From Sphingomonas panni (lineage in GTDB: Bacteria > Pseudomonadota > Alphaproteobacteria > Sphingomonadales > Sphingomonadaceae), in assembly GCF_022664435.1 (NCBI RefSeq), contig NZ_JAKREU010000005.1, forward strand, positions 1-64,000: a DNA stretch of 64,000 nt. The letters run 5' to 3'. Both the position numbers and the translations under genes were made by a program. Under the pieces are notes generated by a model. It was not told the origin of the DNA, did not search any database, and worked only from the letters and a program-made list of their open reading frames with translations. Positions 1-7,267 of this stretch are shown here, one piece after another (within the stretch, counting starts at the first letter, position 1; each line of letters begins with the position of its first letter).

Positions 1-22
1 GTCATACGAGTGCTCGTATGAC
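1..22. repeat. Perfect 10-bp-arm palindrome at the window edge
   Basis: The first 22 bases form an inverted repeat with arms GTCATACGAG and CTCGTATGAC around a TG centre. Its size and symmetry resemble an operator for a dimeric regulator, but the gene it would control lies outside the window, so the role is unknown. Confidence 0.55.
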
Positions 23-275
23 TGGTCGTAGAACCGATAACTTCCTGCACCGCCCGCGCCCTCGTCAAAGGCGACAAGCATCCTGCCTACCGGCGCTACC
101 GCAAGGCGGCCTGCTGACCACGCTTACGCAGAAAAAGCCGATGATGAACGAGCGGCAGGTATCCAGAGGTCGCTTGGCCGCGCTGAACGGCTGGGATTGG
201 GTCGGCATGGCTGTCGGGCTGGCGAGTTGTCACGCTCAGCCGCCATCGCATTGGCGACCGAGCGTGAGCCTCATT
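23..275. other. No supported gene
   Basis: I see no convincing coding region here. The open frames are short, lack a ribosome binding site and show no recognisable motif. A 32-codon open stretch ending with a TGA near 117 is preceded by an in-frame stop and has no ATG, GTG or TTG start. Confidence 0.5.
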
Positions 276-1151
276 TTAGGAAATGGGAACGCCGCCCGTT
301 ACAGCTATGACGTTGCCAGACATGTAACTACCTTCTGATGAGGCGAGAAGCACGTATGCGGGAGCGAGCTCTCCCGGCTGCCCAGCACGCCCGGTCGGCG
401 TATCCTGGCCCAGCGTTTCCAGTTCCTCCGGCGATTTGGCGATCGGCTGAATGGGAGTCCAGATTGGGCCGGGCGCCACCGCACTCACGCGAATTCCGTC
501 ACTGGAAAGAAGATTGGATAGCCCCACCGTCAGGCTCGATATTGCGCCCTTCGTGGCAGCGTAAACGATCATCGTTTTGCTCGCGACCTCGGCCTGCTCG
601 CTAGTCGTGTTGATGATCGCAGAGCCCGGCTTCATGTGCGGCGCGGCTGCCTTGGCGAGGCGGATCATGGCAAACACGTTGGCGGCGAAGGCGCCTTGCA
701 TCTCGTCGTCGTCGATGCTGTCCAACCCCTCGTTCATGGTCTGAGCCGCGGCATTGTTGACGAGGACATCGATGCCTCCGAGCTCGGAAACCACACGTCC
801 GACAATGCTCGTGCAATGATCTCGGTCACGAATGTCTCCTGGAAGCAACAGGCAACGCCTTCCGGCTTTCTCAACCCAGGTCCGTGTCTCCTCAGCATCC
901 ACCTGCTCGTCTGGGAGGTAGGATATTGCGACATCTGCACCCTCGCGGGCATAGGCGATCGCCACAGCTCGCCCAATGCCTGAGTCACCGCCGGTGATCA
1001 GCGCAATCCTATCCTTCAGCAATCCCTTGCCGACATAGCTCTCCTCACCGTGATCCGGCTTAGTTCTCATCTCCGTCGTCAGGCCCGGACGCAGCTGTTG
1101 CGGCTCGTCAGGAAAGCTTGTCGGGTAGCTGATGCGTGGATCGTGGGTCAT
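276..1151 (-). CDS. SDR family NAD(P)-dependent oxidoreductase (YghA/YdaD-like)
   Basis: This is a 291-residue short-chain dehydrogenase with a Rossmann fold. The glycine-rich nucleotide motif TGGDSGIGRA lies at residues 53-62, the structural NNAA at 132-135, and the catalytic Ser-Tyr-Lys set ends in Y197 and K201 (YAATK). The ~45-residue N-terminal extension before the Rossmann fold and the GGDSGIG form of the loop are typical of the YghA/general-stress-protein-39 subgroup, whose members are linked to stress in other bacteria. The physiological substrate cannot be read from the sequence. An AGGAA Shine-Dalgarno sits six bases before the ATG. It reads away from the TetR gene and is separated from it by 248 bp. 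Confidence 0.9.
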   Translation of the reverse strand: MTHDPRISYPTSFPDEPQQLRPGLTTEMRTKPDHGEESYVGKGLLKDRIALITGGDSGIGRAVAIAYAREGADVAISYLPDEQVDAEETRTWVEKAGRRCLLLPGDIRDRDHCTSIVGRVVSELGGIDVLVNNAAAQTMNEGLDSIDDDEMQGAFAANVFAMIRLAKAAAPHMKPGSAIINTTSEQAEVASKTMIVYAATKGAISSLTVGLSNLLSSDGIRVSAVAPGPIWTPIQPIAKSPEELETLGQDTPTGRAGQPGELAPAYVLLASSEGSYMSGNVIAVTGGVPIS

Positions 1152-1391
1152 ATCAATTCCTGCTGGTGGAGAAACCAGCGAACGGTCGATGAGCAGTTAC
1201 GTGCCGGAGCAGGGGGGACTTTTTTGATTTGCATTGAGCCAAAGCGGCAAAGATTAACCAATGTCCGATTTCGGGTAATTGTAAGGACCACTTGAGTGGC
1301 TCGTTGTGGGTCGACTTACTGAATTCAACGGCCGCCGGAAACGGCCAGCCACTCGTTCTTGGGCAGATACCGCGTCGGGGCGGAAGTCATT
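1152..1391. other. Intergenic spacer with SDR 5' region
   Basis: This 240-bp spacer holds the SDR promoter region and its AGGAA ribosome binding site. It also contains a short inverted repeat, CCACT-TG-AGTGG, near 1,290. No open reading frame here looks coding. Confidence 0.4.
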
Positions 1392-1407
1392 GAGCATGAT
1401 CATGCTC
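1392..1407. repeat. 16-bp perfect palindrome across the TetR stop codon
   Basis: GAGCATGATCATGCTC is fully self-complementary and overlaps the TGA stop of the TetR gene (1,400-1,402). There is no adjacent T-tract, so it is a poor intrinsic terminator. It could be a protein-binding site or simply coding sequence plus chance. Confidence 0.5.
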
Positions 1408-1966
1408 GATGCTGTCTAAAACTCGTCAGTCGATCCACAATTTCCTCTATCTCGTCAGGGTTTAGAGGGGCGGTACCGATCGAATTGTGAATGCCGATTC
1501 CCTCGACCAGCGCGTCCAATGCGCGGGCGGTCAGGGGATCGAAAAAGCGTTCGAGTGCATCGCGGCTGTTCTGCATCCATCGTTGCATGACGACCGCGAC
1601 CGGGGGATTGCGGGCTGCGTACGCATACAACTCGTAGCTGAGCAGCAGGGTGGCAGGCGTCGCCCATATGGATTCCGCAATGATCGATACGACAGCTGCC
1701 TTGGCGGTTTCGCGATCCGTCGCCTGTGCCAAACGTTCTCCAAAGGCAGCCGACGATTGTTCCGCCAGTTGCAGGAACGCCGTCCGTATCAATGTGTCGA
1801 GCGTATCGAAATAATAGGTGACGGATCCCAGGGGCACCGCTGCGGCAGCGGCGATGCGTCGGTGGGTGGTACCGGCTACCCCCTGCTGGGCGATCACGAC
1901 CAGTGTCGCGTCGACGATCCGCTGTCGTCGATCCGTTTCGTTTCGCCCCTTTCCAATACCAGTCAC
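1400..1966 (-). CDS. TetR/AcrR family transcriptional regulator
   Basis: This is a TetR-type repressor. Its N-terminal helix-turn-helix contains RQRIVDATLVVIAQQG followed by the recognition segment HRRIAAAAAVPLGSVTYYF, and the ligand-binding helices after that are divergent. I place the start at a GTG at 1,966 (188 residues) because AAAGGG sits six bases upstream. Starts further upstream (ATG at 1,987, GTG at 2,005) abut or read through the palindromic operator at 1,988-2,003 and lack a ribosome binding site. It is divergent from the DUF1349 gene, so it probably represses itself and that gene. The ligand is unknown. Confidence 0.88.
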   Translation of the reverse strand: MTGIGKGRNETDRRQRIVDATLVVIAQQGVAGTTHRRIAAAAAVPLGSVTYYFDTLDTLIRTAFLQLAEQSSAAFGERLAQATDRETAKAAVVSIIAESIWATPATLLLSYELYAYAARNPPVAVVMQRWMQNSRDALERFFDPLTARALDALVEGIGIHNSIGTAPLNPDEIEEIVDRLTSFRQHRA

Positions 1967-1987
1967 ATCGAACCCTTTGCAAATCAT

Positions 1988-2003
1988 GTGTACATTTGTA
2001 CAC
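1988..2003. promoter_or_regulatory. Probable TetR operator
   Basis: Arms GTGTACA and TGTACAC flank a TT centre, giving a 16-bp inverted repeat between the divergent TetR (start 1,966) and DUF1349 (start 2,040) genes. Size, symmetry and position fit autoregulation by the adjacent TetR protein. This is inferred from layout only. Confidence 0.7.
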
Positions 2004-2039
2004 ACCCTCGTATCTTAGCGTAGGAGAGGGGAGAAGGTC

Positions 2040-2723
2040 ATGCGGGATGCAAGGGTTTCACGCCGAGCCGTCATCGGCGGCGCGGTGGCCATCACCCTGG
2101 CCCCGAACACCGTTGCGAATGCGGAGAACAGGATGGAGACGTTCGGACAGGATGACGGTCGCTGGCTGAACCCGCCGAAAGTGTGGAAGCGGGAAGGTAA
2201 TGGCGATCTGACGATGATCACCGATCGCGCTACCGATTTCTGGCGAGAGACTCATTATGGCTTCACGCGTGATTCGGGGCATTTCCTAGGCTTCGCGACA
2301 CCGGATGCCTTTACGGCACAATTGCGGGTCCGTGGTGCGTACGAGAAGCTGTACGATCAGGCGGGCATCATGGTGCGGATCGACGAGCGTCGCTGGATCA
2401 AGGCGGGCATCGAATTGTCCGATGGACGCGCGATGCTCAGCAGCGTGCTTACCGATGGGCGTTCGGACTGGGCGACGAGCCCTTATGGCGGCGACCCGAA
2501 AGACTTCTGGATGCGGGTGACCGTCGCGAAGGGGGTATTGCGATTACAGGTTTCGGCCGACGGAAAGTCGTGGCCGCTGGTACGTCTTGCGCCGTTCCCG
2601 GTGGCTTCATCCTATCTGGTGGGACCGATGGCGTGCACGCCGGAGCGCGAAGGTTTGCGTGTCCGTTTCTCCGACCTGCGGATCACGGCCCCGCTGGGCA
2701 AAGACCTGCACGATCTGACGTGA
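2040..2723 (+). CDS. Exported DUF1349 domain protein
   Basis: The protein has 227 residues. Its N-terminus carries a twin-arginine-like signal (SRRAVIGGAVAITLA), suggesting Tat export to the periplasm. The rest matches the DUF1349 concanavalin-like lectin/glucanase fold, with the characteristic blocks HYGFTRDSGHF, YDQAGIMVRIDERRWIKAGIE and SDWAT. Family members are related to yeast Ree1 and are presumed to bind or act on carbohydrate; no catalytic residue can be assigned. A GAGAAGG ribosome binding site precedes the ATG. It is divergent from the TetR gene, with the operator at 1,988-2,003 overlapping its promoter region, so it is probably the repressor's target. The acyltransferase gene follows after 2 bp. 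Confidence 0.85.
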   Translation: MRDARVSRRAVIGGAVAITLAPNTVANAENRMETFGQDDGRWLNPPKVWKREGNGDLTMITDRATDFWRETHYGFTRDSGHFLGFATPDAFTAQLRVRGAYEKLYDQAGIMVRIDERRWIKAGIELSDGRAMLSSVLTDGRSDWATSPYGGDPKDFWMRVTVAKGVLRLQVSADGKSWPLVRLAPFPVASSYLVGPMACTPEREGLRVRFSDLRITAPLGKDLHDLT

Positions 2724-2725
2724 GG

Positions 2726-3856
2726 ATGCCTCCGCAGAGCGGGCCGCGCATGGCGTCGGACGGGACAAAGGCCCATTTCGAGGTTCTCGACGGGCTGCGG
2801 GGTACCGCCGCCCTCCTCGTCGTCGCGTTCCATATCCAGGGCATCACCGTGCTGTTCGATGCCCAGCGTCTGCTGTTGCCGCACGCCTATCTGGCGGTCG
2901 ACTTCTTCTTCGCGCTGTCGGGGTTCGTGGTCGGCTATGCCTATGACGATCGCTGGTCCACGATGACTACCCGGCAGTTTTTGACGCGTCGGCTGATCCG
3001 GCTGCATCCGCTGGTGTTGCTCGGCGCGGTGCTTGGGCTGTTGAGCTATATCGGTGATCCGTTTGCCGGCAATCGGCAGGACGCGCCGGTAATGCTGATC
3101 GTCGCGGCGTTTGCCGCAGCGCTACTGGCACTACCCTCCGCGCCGTTGCCTAACCGGCTGGGGGACAGTCATCCGCTCAACGCGCCCGCCTGGACGCTTC
3201 TGCAGGAGTATATCGGTAACCTGGCCTACGCACTGGTGTTGCGACGGCTCAAAACCCCGTGGTTGGCGGGTGCGACAATGGTGGCTGGGCTCGCCTCGGT
3301 GGCTACTGCCATGTCTCTCGGATCATATGATACCGGGTGGGGGCTACATAATTTTGGGGGAGCGCCGGTACGGCTTGCGTATCCGTTCATGGCCGGTCTG
3401 CTATTGTTTCGTCTCCACCACCGTCTGCCGCGCTGGCGTGTCGGGTTCCTGCCCTTGAGCGTCATCTTGCTGCTGGCCTTTGCAGCCCCCGCAATGCCAA
3501 CCGACGGGGTAATCAAGCTGAACGGGCTGTATCAGGCGTTCTGCGTCGTCATCCTGTTTCCGGCGATCATCGTGGCGGGTCGACATTCGCAGGGTGGACC
3601 GACCATGGCGCACCTGTGCCGGACCGCCGGACAGATTTCCTATCCGCTCTACATCACCCATTATCCGTTCGTGTATCTGTACATGAACTGGATCGCGACC
3701 GGCAATGGGCAGGGTGCCGTCACCGGCCCCTTTGCGATCGGGTTGTATGTCTTCACGATCGTATTCGCGGTGGCTGCCTATCGCATCTGGGACCGCCCGT
3801 TGCGGTTGGCGCTACGGCGGTGGAGCAACCCGGTAGAAGGATCCGACCTCAGCTGA
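2726..3856 (+). CDS. Acyltransferase 3 family membrane O-acyltransferase
   Basis: This is a polytopic inner-membrane protein of about 376 residues, of the OafA/OpgC/NodX acyltransferase-3 family. It has the diagnostic N-terminal block DGLRGTAALLVVAFH, whose histidine is the conserved catalytic candidate, then LAVDFFFALSGFVVG, and about ten hydrophobic helices. Members O-acylate surface polysaccharides, antibiotics or lipids; the substrate is not evident. The start is uncertain: ATG at 2,726 directly follows the DUF1349 stop, and ATG at 2,750 is also in frame. Neither has a strong ribosome binding site, which suggests translational coupling to the DUF1349 gene. The frame stays open upstream into the DUF1349 gene, but that part has no family similarity. 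Confidence 0.87.
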   Translation: MPPQSGPRMASDGTKAHFEVLDGLRGTAALLVVAFHIQGITVLFDAQRLLLPHAYLAVDFFFALSGFVVGYAYDDRWSTMTTRQFLTRRLIRLHPLVLLGAVLGLLSYIGDPFAGNRQDAPVMLIVAAFAAALLALPSAPLPNRLGDSHPLNAPAWTLLQEYIGNLAYALVLRRLKTPWLAGATMVAGLASVATAMSLGSYDTGWGLHNFGGAPVRLAYPFMAGLLLFRLHHRLPRWRVGFLPLSVILLLAFAAPAMPTDGVIKLNGLYQAFCVVILFPAIIVAGRHSQGGPTMAHLCRTAGQISYPLYITHYPFVYLYMNWIATGNGQGAVTGPFAIGLYVFTIVFAVAAYRIWDRPLRLALRRWSNPVEGSDLS

Positions 3857-3915
3857 ACGAATGGCAAGTTGAAGGAACCGCTGAACAAACACCTGATGAC
3901 TGCTTATGGGTCGGC

Positions 3916-4548
3916 TCAGACCTCAGTGCGTTCGGCCAGTTCTAAAGCGTCCTCCACGTCGACGCCTAAGTAGCGGACCGTGCTATCAATCTTGGCATGG
4001 CCCAGAAGAATCTGAACGGCACGGAGATTGCCCGTAGCCTTGTAGATAATCGATGCTTTCGTGCGCCGTAGCGAGTGCGTCCCGTAATCCTGAGACGGAA
4101 GGCCGATGCCGACCACCCACTCGTGAACGAGGCGGGCATACTGCCGCGTGCTCATGTGGGCCATGTAGTCGTTACGGCTCGGGAAGACGAAGTCGTTCAG
4201 CGTCCCGCGGCGTCGCTCCAACCATGCTCGCATCGTCTTTCGTGCCGTATCCATCAGCTCGAACTGGACCGGACGTTTGGTCTTCTGCTGAACCACAACG
4301 GCACGGTCACGGACGCGTCCGCCGGAAACTACATCGCCGATCCTCACCTTGACCACATCACAGCCGCGCAGCTTGCTATCGATGGCGAAGTCGAACAACG
4401 CTCGGTCACGCAGTCGTCTATGCTGGTCGAGCCAGAAGCGAATGGCCCAGACCTGTTGCTGCTTTAGCGCCCGCTTCGCACCGATAAGCCGGCCCTCGTT
4501 CCAGGGTCGAAGTTCGTGAAAGGCGGGGTCCAACGACGAGTGCCCCAT
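3916..4548 (-). CDS. Tyrosine recombinase, catalytic domain only
   Basis: The 210-residue protein keeps a full tyrosine-recombinase active site: R61 (KLRG), a lysine near 89-91 (QQKTK), H158-x-x-R161 (THSLRR), H184 (LLGHAK) and nucleophile Y193 (VRYLGVD). It lacks the N-terminal core-binding (SAM-like) and arm-binding domains of ordinary phage or ICE integrases, so it is about half the usual length. A GGAGATG motif precedes the ATG. It sits between the acyltransferase and degraded IS sequence, with no att site recognised nearby. It may be a self-standing small recombinase family or a truncated but intact catalytic core. Confidence 0.85.
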   Translation of the reverse strand: MGHSSLDPAFHELRPWNEGRLIGAKRALKQQQVWAIRFWLDQHRRLRDRALFDFAIDSKLRGCDVVKVRIGDVVSGGRVRDRAVVVQQKTKRPVQFELMDTARKTMRAWLERRRGTLNDFVFPSRNDYMAHMSTRQYARLVHEWVVGIGLPSQDYGTHSLRRTKASIIYKATGNLRAVQILLGHAKIDSTVRYLGVDVEDALELAERTEV

Positions 4549-4740
4549 CGATCATCTCCATTGGGACGGATAGGCCAATCGATCTTACGCAGGCCCGGTA
4601 AACCAACGGTTCGGAGATGTGGTTGATCGGCGGTCAGTGATGCTGAAAGAGCGGCCGGTTGGGGCGTTGCCTCGTAGTCGCAGCCCGGCCGCAACTGGGT
4701 CTAAGTAGTGAGATGCCCGGGAGTCGCTCGCCCCAAGAGG
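4549..4740. other. Unassigned spacer with a hairpin
   Basis: This lies between the small recombinase and the broken IS5 transposase. It includes most of an inverted repeat, GCTCGCC (4,726-4,732) and GGCGAGC (4,739-4,745), that could be a terminator-like hairpin without a T-tract. No transposase motif is seen past the junction near 4,741, so this DNA probably replaced the 3' half of the IS. Confidence 0.4.
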
Positions 4741-5138
4741 CGAGCATGTGATCTTGGTCGTCAATCCACCTCGGGAACGCCCCAGCGCCTGATCCTTGGC
4801 CCCCCTTTTCCGGTCGCAGCCTGCTGGTGTGCTCGAACGATGACGCTGTCGATCATCAGATACTGGTTGTCCCGGTCGGCCGTCAGCGCCTCGAACACCT
4901 GCTCCCAGACGCCGGCGTGGCACCAGCGGCTGAAACGCCGATGCACCGTCTTCCACTTGCCGTAGCGTTCCGGCAGGTCGCACCAGTGCGCGCCCGAGCG
5001 CAGCACCCACAAACATCCGTTTACGAACAATCGGTTATCTGAACCCGTTCGGCCGGGATCAGCCGTCTTGCCCGGAACCAGCGAGGCAATCCGCGACCAC
5101 TGCGCCTCGCTCAACTCGTAACGCTTGATCCCCATCAC
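4741..5138 (-). pseudogene. Truncated IS5-family transposase (IS427-like)
   Basis: The first frame (5,138 to about 4,761) encodes an IS5-type N-terminus: RYELSEAQWSRIASLVPG, a WVLRSGAHWCDLPERYG block and YLMIDSVIVRAHQQAATG, whose Asp is the first DDE residue. Translation then continues only after a frame change, as KDQALGRSRGGLTTKI. Two-ORF frameshifting is normal in the IS427 subgroup. Shortly after TTKI the expected HMLADALG sequence has a one-base deletion and then stops matching near 4,741. The second Asp and the Glu of the catalytic triad are missing, so this is an inactive 5' remnant. Confidence 0.85.
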
Positions 5139-5212
5139 TCCCTCCGCGCTTCGGCACGGAGGCCTATGAATCAGCCTGCAACCGCTCTGGGAAGCCTGAA
5201 TGTCGATCCGGC

Positions 5213-5308
5213 CTAGGTTGTTAGGTACGCTGCCATATCGAGGTTTTCGGCGGCAGCATGATATAGCTCTTCGGCTTCGTCAGGCGGGATGTTGCCGATG
5301 GGTTCGAG
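5213..5308 (-). pseudogene. 3' tail of an IS3-family transposase orfB
   Basis: Reading the minus strand gives LEPIGNIPPDEAEELYHA followed by about a dozen residues and a TAG stop. The EPIGNIPP block is the hallmark C-terminus of many IS3-family OrfB integrases. Only about 30 codons survive and the upstream sequence is unrelated, so this is a decayed fragment. Together with the IS5 remnant it marks this spot as a repeated insertion and deletion site. Confidence 0.7.
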
Positions 5309-5427
5309 AGGCGGCGAAGTGCATGGTTGCACGGCCGAATGTCGGTCTTTCTTACCGTCCGTTCGGCATGACATTTCCCCGTTTTTATCATGGGACCGTG
5401 GGCGTGCGAAGGCGATCTAAGGCGAAG

Positions 5428-5463
5428 AACGGCGAGCGGCACCGATGGGTACCACTCGCCGTT
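5428..5463 (-). terminator. Long hairpin after the DUF927 gene
   Basis: The two 16-base arms (5,428-5,443 and 5,448-5,463) pair at 14 of 16 positions around a 4-nt loop; the mismatches become G-U pairs in RNA. It starts 7 bp past the DUF927 stop on the transcribed strand. No U-tract follows, so it may stabilise the 3' end or act with Rho rather than being a classic intrinsic terminator. Confidence 0.6.
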
Positions 5464-5469
5464 AGTTGA

Positions 5470-7038
5470 TTACTGGATCTGCGCGGGCAGAACGAAGCAA
5501 TAGACCCGCACCTTCTTCTCGGTACCGATGGTCCGCTGGGTCACCAGACGCGCACCTTCCCGTTTCATCAAGGCCTGCGAACTCGGCTTGACCAGCAGGG
5601 TTTTGTGGTCGGGAAGGACCGAAGCAATTGCGTCCTGTCGGATCAGCAACTCCGTCCCGCGAATGGTGTGTTTGACGTACATTCGGGCAGCTGCTGCCGC
5701 CTCGGGGAAGGCAGCGTCTTCGTTTGCGGTCAGGTCGACCACTTCGTCGCTGGCTGCCAGAGCGTGCAGACGGTCAACAAGGGGGGGCGACGGGACCTGA
5801 TGCCAACGATGGTTCCGATAGCACCGGATGAGAGTGGCCCCAATGCGCCAACTGTCGGGCAGCACCCCATATTGTTGGGCAAGCCGCCCCGCTGCAAACA
5901 AAAGGCCGAACGCGTCGGCGACCCGCACCTCCGCCTGATCGTTCAGGTCGACGTTAGCGGCCGTCCGAAACCTGAGAACATGATCAGCGATCAGCTTGCG
6001 CAGCGCGCCTTCGCCCGTGAAACGGGCGGCCACAAGCTGCTCCAGATACGACCGAATAGCCGTTCCATGATACCGCCGCGCCGCCGTTTCCAGTGCAGCG
6101 GCAGCATCCTGTGCGCTTTCAAACCCCTTCGGCAAGCGGTCGAAGATGCCATATTGCCTGTCTGGACCGACTGTCAGCACCACTTGGTGAATTTGGGCCA
6201 TATCGGCCAGCGGTCCATCCCCGAAAGCGACGACGAGCGGCTCTTTGGTTGTCAGCAGGGCAAACGAACTTGCCCCCGCGGACGCGGTACCACTGGCGCG
6301 GCAGATCACGCTGACATAGCCTTCCGCCAGCCTCTTTGCCGGGACGCTGGCCGCAAACATGTCTGCCGCCGTGAACACCAAGGGCATGTCGGTGTGGTAG
6401 GAAAAGACATCCGCCGGGTCGTCGACGCCAGCTCGGAAGTCTGTGCCATAGCCTCCGTTACGCGCGGGGCTGCCGCAGACGGACGATACGACCATGGTTG
6501 CGAGTTCGAGATTCGACGAAGCCGCACCGAACAGTTCGAACGTGAGGGGCAACGACCGGTCGTAGATGGCCAGCAACGGCGAGGCGAACGCCGCAAGCAT
6601 CGCTGCCTGCAGCAGCGGCTGGCCCGCAAGCGGCGCGGCAACGTGGTGCTTCCACTGCCGTAGGCTGCCCGACATAGCACACTTCCCCGGTGTCAGCGGC
6701 ACCGCCACTTCGGGCGCTTGCCCTGCGTGCGCGATGACCTCGCCGCTGGCCAACACAAAGCAGTCCGAATGCCAGCCATAGCCGTCGACCAGGTTGCGCG
6801 GGGAGAACTCTTGCTCCCGTAACACCATGTCCTGCAGTTCCCGAAATTGCCGACCAGGAGCGACCAGGATTCCCCGACTGGCGAGGATACGGCAAAACTG
6901 ACGCAGGTCGGCATTAGCGATGTGTGCCGGCATAAAAGCCTGGGAACCGTCCTTGGTCACAAAGTAATAGCGCATGCCCAAGCGCGACCGACAGCTTTCG
7001 ATACGCAGATCATCTTTCTCTAGATCCACCCAATCCAT
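5470..7038 (-). CDS. DUF927 domain protein with degenerate P-loop
   Basis: The protein has 522 residues from an ATG at 7,038, which has GAGGAA six bases upstream; an upstream in-frame GTG at 7,071 is less likely. The middle matches DUF927 (described as superfamily II helicase and inactivated derivatives), with GYGWHSDCFVLASGEVI (87-103), RQWKHHVAAPLAG and the FELFGAASSNLELAT block (168-181). In active members this block reads like GxSSTGKTT; here GKT is replaced by NLE, so ATP hydrolysis by this motif is unlikely. DUF927 proteins occur with primases and Rep proteins on phages, ICEs and satellites. It ends the operon behind the Rep-like gene. The likely role is as an accessory replication or DNA-binding protein; this is an inference. 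Confidence 0.72.
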   Translation of the reverse strand: MDWVDLEKDDLRIESCRSRLGMRYYFVTKDGSQAFMPAHIANADLRQFCRILASRGILVAPGRQFRELQDMVLREQEFSPRNLVDGYGWHSDCFVLASGEVIAHAGQAPEVAVPLTPGKCAMSGSLRQWKHHVAAPLAGQPLLQAAMLAAFASPLLAIYDRSLPLTFELFGAASSNLELATMVVSSVCGSPARNGGYGTDFRAGVDDPADVFSYHTDMPLVFTAADMFAASVPAKRLAEGYVSVICRASGTASAGASSFALLTTKEPLVVAFGDGPLADMAQIHQVVLTVGPDRQYGIFDRLPKGFESAQDAAAALETAARRYHGTAIRSYLEQLVAARFTGEGALRKLIADHVLRFRTAANVDLNDQAEVRVADAFGLLFAAGRLAQQYGVLPDSWRIGATLIRCYRNHRWHQVPSPPLVDRLHALAASDEVVDLTANEDAAFPEAAAAARMYVKHTIRGTELLIRQDAIASVLPDHKTLLVKPSSQALMKREGARLVTQRTIGTEKKVRVYCFVLPAQIQ

Positions 7039-7071
7039 AAATATTTCCTCGATAAAAGATGGTTTGATCAC

Positions 7072-7267
7072 CTAAATCCCCATTCCCACCACCACTTTTC
7101 GACGCACGAATTCATGTTCGAAAACAGCGCTAGGAGCACCATTTCCAAATGAAGGCAGTGTTGTACTAGGTAGTGGGGGGAATGGTGGTACGGCTGGGTA
7201 TTCTGGTAGGCCTACAGGCCTTCTAGCCGCACATTTCGTACTTCATTCAATAACACGTGTTTGACAC
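7072..7267. promoter_or_regulatory. Candidate replication origin / DUF927 leader
   Basis: This non-coding gap between rep and the DUF927 gene is rich in symmetry. TTTTCGA (7,096-7,102) pairs with TCGAAAA (7,118-7,124), GTAGGCCTAC (7,206-7,215) is a perfect palindrome next to a second AGGCCT (7,216-7,221), and CATTCCC/GGGAATG pair across most of the gap. Rolling-circle origins are usually hairpin-rich and lie next to their rep gene, so an origin is plausible. No known nick-site sequence is recognised, and the DUF927 promoter must also be here or further upstream. Confidence 0.35.

Noticed and set aside
18-338. 106-codon ORF at the window start
   Set aside because: No ribosome binding site, no motif, overlaps the SDR 3' end antisense and has atypical composition.
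5139-5427. Distal attachment site matching the tRNA-Ser 3' end
   Set aside because: I looked here and across 1-5,400 for the T-arm and CCA sequence of the tRNA and found no convincing duplicate; the left att site remains undefined.
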